Positions 10,958-22,900 of a DNA stretch of 64,000 bases are shown piece after piece; position 1 is the stretch's first letter, and each line of letters opens with the position of its first letter. The stretch is from positions 306,903,950 to 306,967,949 of the forward strand of contig NC_081408.1 in the NCBI RefSeq assembly GCF_030272615.1. Reading direction: 5' to 3'. The notes beneath the pieces were generated by a model. It had not been told where the DNA came from, did not search any database, and saw only the letters and a program-made list of their open reading frames with translations. Position numbers and translations under genes: made by a program. The DNA is from Cryptomeria japonica. Taxonomy: Eukaryota > Streptophyta > Pinopsida > Cupressales > Cupressaceae.

Positions 10958-13900
10958 GTTTGTTGGCCACCTAAAATAATATCATCATTAAATATGGGAT
11001 TAAAAACAGGCTTCTCTTTTGTTCTTTATTTTTCAGGTTTTGGGTGCTTTCTTTTGATGAAGAACTTTACTTTAAAAGAAAGCAATGAAGCATGCGAGAT
11101 TTTGTTTACTAGTTCACGGGTTACTTATTTTCATGGTGCTTTTTGCTGATTTGCATCCATTGTTTTTACAGGTCTTTTGAATAGGCTCTCAGAGTGCAAT
11201 GTTGAATCGGTTGCAGCAGAAATTTCATCTGTTTTTCAGGTAGGATATTCTCTTTAGGCCTTTTTCTCATGAAGTGTATACTGAGAATCATTCTGTAGTC
11301 TCATCTTTAGCATCTGTCATTCATTGTTGATGTATCTCTGATTTGTATTAATATATGCTTAATGCTGAGTGAAGTACTTCCCTTTTAGATATTCATTGGT
11401 TACTTAAATCTGATTTTGTTATGCTAGTTTCATGTTATTACTATTATTCTTTTGAGTTTGCTAAGTACTTAGCTTGGTTATGATTGTGTTCTGTAAAACC
11501 TTACTTTTACAATTTTTGAAGTCGCATGGTAGGAGTTTGGTAGCTCAAATCGTTGCAGCTGAAGTTGTGGCATCATGTTCCAAAGGACCACGTGGCAATG
11601 AACAGTAAGGGCATTCCCATTTCTTCAGTAATTTCAGGTTTAGTGACATTTTGCTATGGTAGTGTATATGTTGTTTTTGCAATTTCTCTTCCTAAAAACT
11701 ATTTGTTTTAATGTTTAGGGGGATGGTTTCATGTAATATCTCTTCTTTGAATCAAATATACCTGTGATCCTTTGATGATCACACCCCTGCAAGAAAGATA
11801 TGTTTGGCTAATGGGATAACTGAAATATTCTTTTCTCCAATGTTTATGAAGAAAAACACTATTTCTCTTGTTTGTTCTCCTACTCTCCACCCTATTGTGA
11901 CGTTTTCACACATCGCCCCATTGCAAATGGGGACCCCACTTTTTTCACTTTCTAGGTTAGTTGTCTTAGCTTAGACATTGGTAGTTGTCAAGTCTTTGCT
12001 ATTTAGCCTTTTATTTGTAGTTGCTCAAGAGCTGATCAAGTCTCTCCCTTCAGTCCAAGTGTCCGACCTGCCTCTCCTAATACTACCAGTGGATGCTGAG
12101 GTCCGATCCCTTCCTTCCATCTCCTCCATTGCCTACTTTTATTTCAACCCTTATACCTCCCAACTTTCATTTACCACACCTTCTATTTCCTACCTTTCAC
12201 TCCCATCATTCTCCATTTCCTAACCTCCCTTCCCTAAACCTCTCCTTTCATTCACCCTACCTTCCTCTAACCTTCATCCCCACTTCCTACCTTTCTTCTA
12301 CCTTTTATACCCTCCATTCCCTACATTTTCTAACCTATATCTCATACCCTTTACTCCCTTTAGCCTACCATGCACACTTCATACCCTTTACCCCTTTATT
12401 CCCCTAAGCTTACCTATCCTAACCCACCTTCCTTTCCTTAGCCTAACCCCCATCCCATCCCATCCTACCCGTTCACTACCCTTTATACCTCCCGTTCCAC
12501 TTCACTCCCCAACATATCTTAATTCCTTTCATTACCCCTTATACCTCCCACATCCTCCATCTACCTTCCCCACGGTATGTCCTACCGTTCCCTACATCCC
12601 CCATATCCATATTTTCCCCAACATCCTCTACTTCTTTCCTCACGTGGCACCTTTTTTTACCACTATTCACTTTCAACCCACAACATCCTAACATTCCTCT
12701 CCCTCTCCTTGCCACGCATTGCTTGGGCCCACCAAAACTTTGGAAAGAAGGTAAAAGTTTTAAGGCATTTTTTTAAAAGAAAGCATCCACTTCACCATTT
12801 CCTTGCAAGGTGTGGAGCCTGGCCTTTGAAAGAAAAGACGTGTCACATAAATAAAACACATAAATTTAAATTCAAATAAGGTAAAATCAGACATAAAAAG
12901 AGGTCTTATCAAGCATTGAAGCCAGTAATGCAGGCCTAAACAAAGACAAATTTCTGCCTATCAGATCATAGAGAGAGAGAACAGAACGCAGAGATAAAGA
13001 TTTGAGCAAGCATTAAGGTTGGAATTCAAGCAATACCAACGAATTTGATCAGCCACCAAGAGCAATATCAGCCATATCAAATTCAAGCAAACAGTATTAA
13101 GGAGATAGATGGCAGCCCTAAATCAAGGAGGATTCAAAAGGTGAAGGCAAGCAAAATTGATTAATCAGATCATTGCATGCGAATGGAGCTCTCAGGACTG
13201 ATTTATCAATGAAGATTCTTGTTCACACAAAGATAAAAAAGTTCTACACCAAAAGAATTTGTGCAAATGAACACAGAATACCGATCAGTCTTGGTGAGAG
13301 GGGCAATCAATATTGATCAAGAGCACTTACGTTTACAAATGAAGAGTAAAGCACTGATTTGCTTAGTGTCAACAAAGGGATCAAGGTTTGATCAAACATA
13401 TCAACTCATACAAATGAGGCTTTGAAGGCCGTTTTGACTAGAAGCTGCAAAAGGATCAAAATCTGATCAACCCAATCTGCTGGTACAAATGAAGCCTGGA
13501 AACCCGATTTGCCTTTGTGTAATATAACAATCAAAATCTGATCAAACATGTGTGTTGATGCAAATGAAAGATAAAATACCGCTCAGCTAGCAAATTGCTA
13601 CAAATGAAGCCCTTGAGGCTGAAATCTAATACAAATGGGGGTTAAAATGCCGCTAGCATGCAGTGGTACGAATGAAAGTGAAAATACCGCTCATGTTGAG
13701 AGTCTGCAATTAAAGAACAAAATCACCGATTGACAATGTGAGAAAATGGATGCTAGAGAAGATAACTGACATGTTAGTCAATTTCTTTCTTGTGCAAACA
13801 AAGACAAAAAGTCCGATTTGTTTTGGTGAATGAAGGCAAGTGAAATTCAATCTTCCAAATGACTTTAGTATGAATGAACACAAAAAATCCGATCCACTTT

Positions 13901-16900
13901 GATAGAGCAAAGTAATTAAATTAAATTTTGATTGCTCAAATCAATTTAGTACAATTGAAGGTGAAATGGCCGACTTAGCAAAGAAGATTTTGTTCATGAA
14001 AAAATGAAAAATGCTTTTCACAAAATGAACTTGGTAGAATGAACCTTGAATTGCCGCCACTTCAAGTTTGAATTTGACAAAATGAAAGTGGTACGAACGA
14101 AATGCAAAATGAACTTGGTATGAATGAACTTTGAAATGCCGCCACTTCAAGTTTGGATTTGACAAAATGAAAGTGGTACGAACGAAATACAAAATGACTT
14201 TGGTATGAATGAAAGGCAAAATACCGATTTGCTAAGTGATTAATATTTGATCAAATCAAAATCAAATTGTGCAAATAAAGATGCAAATACTTATTTGATA
14301 ATGTAAAACAAAGGATGAATGCCGACTAGTTTTGTGCAATTGGAAGCATGAATGCTGACCTCCCTTGAACATCAAATTAATTGGTGGAGATGCAAGTTGG
14401 CTAATATGAAGGAAGCACCCAGCAAATAACAATGAAACGATTTATTTATGATGCAAGTCGGCCCATATCAGGAAAGGACACATCCTTTCATCAAGTGCTT
14501 ATAAATAAAGATGCTTTTGAATTCTTTTAATAATCATTCAAAGCAATTAAATAATTTCAAATCAGATCTGCATTTCCAGAATAGGCGAATTATAGTATTA
14601 GGTAGCGAATCTGACAACCATTTTGATCATTGCATTTGATCAAAATACTCTTAAGAGGGCGATTTTGATTAAGAGAAAGTTTTAGGATCAAGTTGAAGGC
14701 AGATAAGGGGCATCATTCTTTGAAAATTCACATAGCATTAGACCAGAAATAACTTGAAAATCAGAGATGCAAGATTATTTCACAAATCAGACCTAAGATA
14801 GTCATTTCCAAGATTAGTAAGATCTGGTATATATACATTCTCTAGAGGTTTTCAAGTATTGCTCCTCATTTGTAGTTGTTCTTTAAGGAATTTCTTTGCT
14901 CTTGCAGGATCGATACAACGTAAAGAAGTCAAGACTCCAAAGTATAAAGGAAAGACCATACAATCATATCGAGGCAAATCAACATTGTGAAGCGTTCACC
15001 ACCTTCAAGGGTTCATCAAATGTCAAGGATCAACATCTAAAGTCAAGATGGAGATGAACAACATTAGCATGAAGGACTTAGGTTCAACACCAAGACAACA
15101 ACAAGGCAGGATTCACACTAAAAGGAAGTGATGAAAAATCAAGGATTCCACAACATGAAGTCAAGAACGATACCAAGGAATGACAAGATTAAGATCATGA
15201 ATAAGGGAAGATCAACCATCATATCACATCGAAGATCAACCATCACATCACATTGAGCAAACTGAATAATGTTGAGTATCAAGAGATATTGCTCAAACAC
15301 TTTGTATTGATCTATCAAGTCTACAAGTGCAAATTGAGATGGTATCCTAGTCACCACTCATCCAATCAAGAGGTTCCATGTCAACATGTCCAGATGCAAC
15401 ACACTTGACTCATCTTATGGAGACACAAACTTTGAGATACCTACCCTCATTTTCTATTGGTTAACATTCAATATTGAACCTAAGTTTAATATTCTCATTG
15501 GCCATAATGGAGTTTTTAACAAACCCTAATTAGGGTTTCTATCATGTAATCTTGACCATTGATTGTGAATCAATCTGAGCCATTCATTGTAAAGAGCTAA
15601 CTATATAAGGCTCAATCTTCTCATTTGTAAGGAATTAATAATAGGTCAACAATAGTAGAAGAATAGAAAATAGTTATCAATTAGAGTAGAAGTTAGATTA
15701 GGAGAAGGCAAAGATTGTTGCCAAGACTTTGTTGTAAAGAGCATATGATTTCGTTGAAGCTATGGTGAATTTAATGTGTTATTTCAACAAGTTGCATGGT
15801 CTCTACTTCTCAATTCATTTTCATGTTGATTAGATGAATGATAGAACTTTGTGCATGATCAATGGCGAAAGTCATATATCCATACCACTAACAATTTGCT
15901 GATTATAAGTTTGCCTTGTGCGGCCAACTGGAATCCTTAAATGAGCTTAACTTCAATTGCTATTGACACTTTGATATGCATCACCTTGATGGTATCTTTG
16001 TTGTTGATAGTAATTCGAACATCATTTTTGCTTTCCTTAGAAGATCACACTAAGCTTTGTGGAGTTGTTGCTTTGCATGTAAAAGCAAGGCTTAGTCGAG
16101 TTTCACCAAAGATTGTCCATCGTTCCTACATTCTTAGCATTAGATTAGAATCTCTAAACTTTATGTCTTTTGCCATTTTTTTTTTTCCAAGCAAGTAGTT
16201 AGAGTCTATGTTCCAGCAACATCCAAGCATTCAAGCATTCAAGTACTCAATGCAAGTCCCCTTGGATTACCAACAATCGCATCAACCAATTGAGCTATCT
16301 ACACATCAAGACCTGACTAAAGAAACCTTGGAGTCATCTTGGTTGATCACATCATTTAGCATCCAAGAAGATTTTGATCAAGAGAGGATAGAATACTTTT
16401 GGTATTTTATTCTGTGTTTGAAGTGCATAAAAACACATCAACACATCCCACAAGAGAATGACGCTAGTTCGGGTCATGGACAATACCAATCAGATGATAA
16501 AGAAAGTTATGATCATGGATATTTAAAAGTAGCGAAGAGGACTCTTCAAGAACAACAATAGTGCACAAAGTATTGCCGATCAAGGTGTATTGATCTGCCA
16601 TCAACACTGAATAACTTAAATGAGGCATGCATTTATAGTTACAATAAGCTAAACGCTATGGTTTAGGTTCTGAAGTGAAACATGGCCATATACTGGGTAA
16701 GTGGGTAACTCAAATGAGCATCACTCCCACTTTTATTGTCAATCACATCTCTTGTGTATTTATTAATGACTATCAAGTGGTGTCAAATTAGTTAATAGGG
16801 CAACTTCTCGATCAATGTACAACTTTGCTGTATGCACCCATGCCTGCAATAATATTCAGTGCTGTGCCAAAATCAAAGTTTGATACCCACCTCAATTTTG

Positions 16901-19900
16901 TGTCAATTATGCACCAATAGCTGCTGTGTCAAAGTCACTTTTTTGTGAATACAGACTGTGCCAAAGTCACCTTTTTGTGAATACGGACTGTGCCAAAGTC
17001 TAGTCAGCACCACCTCTGATATTCAGGGCCAAGCCATTGCTGCACCAAACTCCAATTTATAGTGGAGCCTTGTACAGATGGGACATTTTTGTCAGTTACA
17101 AATCCAATCCTTGTAAGTTTATGATGGATTAAAGTTGAATTTCCTCATCTACCTAAATGCCATCATTGTGTGATCTATACAATATGTATTATAAGTACAA
17201 TGTACTTATATAAGTGCTTTCATATGAAGGATTACATGTCTCATCTTAGAGAACTTGTGTACAGAGCCATTTTACTACTATGTTACCGGTTCAGCCCCTT
17301 GAACCTATAGGTTTGGGTCTGATTTGGGTTCAATTCATAGGGGGGGTCCGTGTAGGGTTCATGAAAATCATTGTGGGTTCGTCCAGGACAAACCTAGGCG
17401 AACCTGTCACAAATCTTCGGAATTTTGAGCTGCCATCCAAGCATGAATCCAATGTAATGCGTCTGCAAAAATATCCTCTGTTCAAATCTACTCGTCGCAT
17501 CTATGCCCTCTATCTAGTTGGGCTGATGTATTATGTATAATAACAATATGAATGAGCAAATGTCCAAGCTCGAGGAGCTGGCCATATCCGCAACTCATTA
17601 TGAGAACAAAGGGGTAGTTGAAATTGAATGACACTTTATCTTTGAATGTGTTGCTGACCAAGATATCTATGGTCAATATGAGAACAACTTGAAGGAGGGT
17701 TGTCTAAACCAACTTTCGAGGGAGCAAGGCTTCACAATACTATTAGCTTCTTGATAAAGATTCATAATCAGAGACTAACATCGAGTAGAACTTGAAGATG
17801 GCTTAGGATGTGATTCTTGGTCCCTTAGAGTACTGGTCTCGTGGAAATCATTAAAATTCATTCAATTCAATCCAGTTATCACTAATTGGGAATGTCTGTA
17901 ATCAAGGAATCAAATCATAGGATGAAGATTAAGTGGAGGATGGAGTCTTTCTCCATCCATCACTATTGTTCTTTTTTCATTTCCTAAGTTTTTTGTTTTA
18001 TGTTTTAGGTAAGGTCTTAGGTTTAATTTTTAATTTAATTTTTTTTTCTCTATTTTAGTAATGAGTTCTAATTAGGGTTAAATATATGAGGATTATATTA
18101 CAATTGTTTTATCATTATAATGTTTTTTAATTAAAATAATAGTTATGATTGTAAACCTAATTTTTAATTATATTATTTTTATTAAGATTAGGATTATAAT
18201 TAATACTTGATAAATATCATTCAAATAATATATGTTTAAAATAATAATGATTGTTTAATCAATTTCTCTCATATCTCTTGACATATTTTACATAGTTTTT
18301 AAAAAGATATACATGATAGTTTTTTAATGCATCTTTATATCGAAATTTGAAAAAAGTAAAATGATATTTATTTATAATAAAAATGTATTTATATTTCTTC
18401 TTTATTAATATTATCTTTCTTTATATTTTTATTATTATATTATATTATTATTTATGAACTTTATTAATATTTATAAGACAGATATTATTATATATTAAAA
18501 TATGTATATATATTTTATTTTTATATGTTTATATATGGACGAACCCAAAGTGAACACAACCCCAATTTTTATTTTTTGATCGAATCCTCAAATTGAATCC
18601 CCCAACCCAAACTTGAACGAGTATGAGGACCGGTAACATAGTATTACTATAGTGAAATGCGATTCTTTATTTGATGTGATTTATTCTATCTCATCTCTTT
18701 GTTGTGCATTCAGCTTTCTTCATTTGAGTGCATGTTGCTTAATTAACTTCCATCAATGTGATAGGAAAATTCCTCATTGACTATGTTTGTCCCTAAGTTA
18801 TTTTGCATAGATTTGGATTAACGGTCTTAGAGCATTGAATATCTATGAGAAGCGAGTACAAGAAGGATGAGATTCTCAATGTCAATCTCTTTTTCTATGC
18901 AGTCTTAGATAGTAGCCAACTCTAAAATACTCACTGTAGTTTGCAAAATGATGAAAGCTGCACTTCAGAGATAGAACAAACAACTTTGACAATTTTGCAT
19001 GGATTATGTAGCAAGTGAATTCATTTTCAATTTCTTGCCAAGAGGCATAACTATAGTGGCAAGAAGTGATGGAATGTAGTGGTGCTAACAATTGAACCAT
19101 GGGGATGTGTTCCCCACGTTTTCGAGACAAGGGGATGTGAGGGAAATGTCCCCCCGTCACACTGCGACTATTGTCGGGATGTCAGGGACTTCTAGGAGTC
19201 CCTTGGCTGTCCCGGGGACTCCTAGGACTGTCTCATCATCCCCAGTTAGAAAATCCAACCCTAAACAAAAAATGGTGAAAAATATGTGAAAATGACATTC
19301 ATAATGATGAGGTTTTGAAGGCCCTATTTGTGCTTGCTGGCAAGGGCTCCGCCCCTCGACCTTGCCCTATATTGTGCTATGGAGCACCCAAAGGGTGCTG
19401 CCCTCAGATCCCCTCACCGACTACACTGGGGGCTTTGCCTACAGACCATGCAAGGTGTGCTGCCCCTTGGCTTCACTAGAGGCTTTTCTCCCAGACCCTC
19501 GCAAGGGGCATTACTTCTTGACCTCATTGGGAGCTCTACACCAAACCCCCACAAGGGGCACTACCCCTTGACCCCAACCCTCCATCCACCATTCTAATTG
19601 TTAATGCAATCATTGCCATGCTTTTTATGTTTATTAGTTTAAACTTTACTTAGTTTAGTAGAGTTTCATTTGCAATTCTTATACTTATTCTTGATTTGCT
19701 CCCAAAGTTTCTAATCTTTGCCCACCATTGTTAATGTTCAAATTTCAAATTTCAATGCAATCATTCTCATGTTTTTAATGTTTATTAGTGTAAACTTTAC
19801 ATAGTGTGGCAAAGTTTCATTTATAGTTCTTATTCTTATTCCTATTCCTTACACATTTATAACTAATTTTTCAAGTACTATACGTTTATGTGCCGCCCTA

Positions 19901-22900
19901 CTCCGGCCCCCCACCATCATCCCCTCACCATCCCCAAACTTAGGCTCTTGGTACCCACATCTCCGGAATTCGTCTTCTCGTCCCCTAGTCCTAAAACTCC
20001 ATGGAATATTGGTGTTAACAAAAACTATTAAAGAGCCGACATCTATTTAAAAAAAAACATAACATAACTATTAAGTAAATAAAATAAAATAATGCAGTTT
20101 ATACAAAGATAATAACTCTTATATAATTCTAAAGTAAAATTTATACAAAGAAAATAACTCCTAAATAATTCTAAAGTAAAATAAAATAAAATTGTAGAAC
20201 ACAATTCTACTACTGAGATGGGGGTGTTGAATCAGTAGTAGATTAAAATTTCAATTCCTTAATTAATTATGCATACTTGATAAACTGAAAAGCAGAATAA
20301 AAATCAGAACTGAAAAGAATGCAACTGCACATAGGATCCAACACATATGAAATACATGGAAAACCTGGAATAGGAAAAACCACGGTGAGAAATGCTGCTA
20401 GGATCTACTGTCCTAATCCAGCCTCGCAAAAAGTGTATGCAATACTTAGGGCACCAACCCTAAGGAATCATCAAATTTCTTGCTTGAGAGCACCAACTCT
20501 TACAAACACAACTTTTCAGTCTGAGCACCAACTCGGCATCCTTTGGCATCAACCATAAGAATGTCACAAACAAAAGAATTCTTTTCTGGAAGCATACATT
20601 TACAAACTGAACATCATAATCTTTTCAAATATGAATCAGTCTTATATTCAATTTGCAAATAAACTTTTCTATCCTGTCTGCATTCTTTTAGAAAGACCCT
20701 GTTTACATCAACTCAACACAACTTTATCAAGCAAAGGAATGGCATATATATCACTGCTGATCTTGTTGATATTCAGAATCAATTAAGCAACATATAGATT
20801 ATATAATTACTGTATACGTCAATCTTCCACTATGATCTGCATGCTCTCTGCATCTTGCAATGGCAAGGTTCTTTTCATCATCTCATCAGCATTCTCATTC
20901 AGATTCTCAGCATCTTACACACCTCGTTTGGCATTCTAACACAAAGCCTTATTCATGAGTTTTTATGTTCTGAATAACACACAATCTTCTGCTCTTATAA
21001 ATACAGATTTTACTATCAAACTCTAAGCATTATTCAACACCACACACACACTCCAAGCCTCAAACTTACATCCATATAAATAGAACCTGATAATTGTTAC
21101 AAACAGTTAACAGTTACAGCCGGTTATAACTGATTTGGTTGGCTGTTAACAATTAGTTCATAACTTCTTTCAACCAACCTTAAACAATACAACTGCTTAG
21201 ATCATATATCTTCCCATCGATGACATAAAACATTGTCATGAAAAGCCAAATGAATCATATCTATTCACAACCTTTAAACTCCACGGTTATAACTGCTTTT
21301 CCAACCATATATGTAAAATTTAGCAATGCTTAATACAATCGGTGAAACAGTTAGACCAACCATTTGTCAACCAAACCCCACAGATATTAATGCTCAATAC
21401 GTTTGCCAAGCATTCTTAGTTTGTGAAACTTTTATGTAGACACAGTCCGAGACCAAGAAGACATAATGGTAACGTAAAATCTGATCCAACTGATAATCTG
21501 AAATCGCAGTAAATAAAGAATGTATTGTTTTGTTTGTGGACATAATAACACGGTTTCCTCTTTGTTGCTTCTGTCTGATTCAAGGTCAAAACAAACATTT
21601 CCAAGACACAAAATCTGCAACAACATGGTGTGATACTATCATTGAAGATAGGTCTGTAACTTCCAAATTCTACCAACCGATTGCAATTTCAGTATCAATC
21701 TAGAGTTTCAGAATCTCTTGACATTAATGACAAATATATAGACTTCTAACAAAAATAATTATTAAGTAAATAAAATAATTTAAAAATCTCTTTATATAAA
21801 ATAACAAATAAATATAACTTGTGAATAAAATTATAAAAAATTATCTGAAATACACAATTCTAAAATAAAATAAACTATCTTTTCAATAAATAAAATAACT
21901 CTTAAATAAACAATAATAGCTCTTCATATAAAAATAAAGTAAAATAAAATAACTATTACTCATGTAAAAAGTAAAATAAAATTTAAATAATCCTAAAGTA
22001 AAATAGAAGTAGGATATCCATTTTTAAATTTTTATCTAAAATATGCTGAAAGATATACTTCCCGAGGCACCTATTTTTAATCAATTTGTTATATATAAGT
22101 GGAATAGGTGCCTCAAGAAGGATATCTCTTGGTGTAAGTTAGATATATTTTTTGAAAGATAGCTAGTTAGTCATTAGGCTCAGCTAGATGTGTGTTCAGT
22201 GGTCCTAGTTTGTGTCATGTACAAGTTAGCTTTAACATTGAAGAGAAAAATACTCAGAAACCTATGGAGGAGAACCAACTTTGACAGAAAATTAGATGCA
22301 GTAGAAAGAAAGTAATGACATACTCACAATATAACAAGGGAATCTACCTTTTAGGGAAAAGCCCGGCAAAAGCAACACTCACTGTATGAACTTAATTATT
22401 CACAATATAGTAAAATATTTCATGCTTGTGACTACCCCTAATCAATGCACCAGTGTTTATAGGCACACTAATATAGGAAACCGCTAAGTTGTATTACAAT
22501 AAAATGGGTCAGAAAAACCATCTACATGGGTCCAATTTTTTTTTTTCAGTGGTTCTCACATTTGAACCCCTTTATGAGGGGCTGCTGGCACCCCATAAAT
22601 GCCAACCTGGGTGTTGCCCTGGACTCCACTAATTGTTTGCAGAATCAAAAGAGGTTCTTGTTTTTTTATTAATATTACAACATCAATCGTTATGGTCACA
22701 GTTCATCCAGTTAGCATTCACTTCCTATTAGTTCACTGAAACGATACTTTCTTTATGACTGCTTTACCATTTTGGGGAATGAATAGCATGATAGAGTGTG
22801 CTAGATAAATAGTTGCATACATGCTGTTATTTTCCAGTATAAACTTATTCATTGAAAATGTTACTTAAAACTTTTTTATCAGTCTGGATTCCATTGTATA

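Larger units (their letters stand above)
11896..16441 (+). repeat. Giant LTR (copy 1) inside NOM1 intron 3
   Basis: Begins TGTGACGTTTTCACACATCG, shared with 48805 (+) and with the minus strand from 55048. Ends AAAACACATCAACA, matching 52118-52131 and the reverse of 47393. The shared promoter-like core (TATATAAG at about 15602, then CTCATTTGTAAGGA) also occurs at 51288 and, on the minus strand, at about 48175. A third shared block is CTTGGATTACCAACAATC (16260 and 51949). Internally it holds a pyrimidine tract, a degenerate tandem array and a 0.8-kb R/U5-like part. No coding region and no primer site follow, so it is best read as a solo LTR or a truncated element. I see no matching target duplication (CCTAT against CATCC). 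The ORFs of 85-117 codons at 15941-16561 are not supported. Confidence 0.7.

Noticed and set aside
12093-12407. 104-codon ORF rich in Pro, Ser and Leu
   Set aside because: It is a reading of the G-free pyrimidine tract; stops are rare there because TAG and TGA need G.
11891-16446. Target duplication for giant LTR copy 1
   Set aside because: CCTAT on the left and CATCC on the right do not match, so the element may be truncated or my boundary may be off by some bases.
15941-16561. ORFs of 85 and 117 codons in giant LTR copy 1
   Set aside because: The homologous part of copy 2 (51600-52130) is not open in the same frame, so these are not conserved coding regions.
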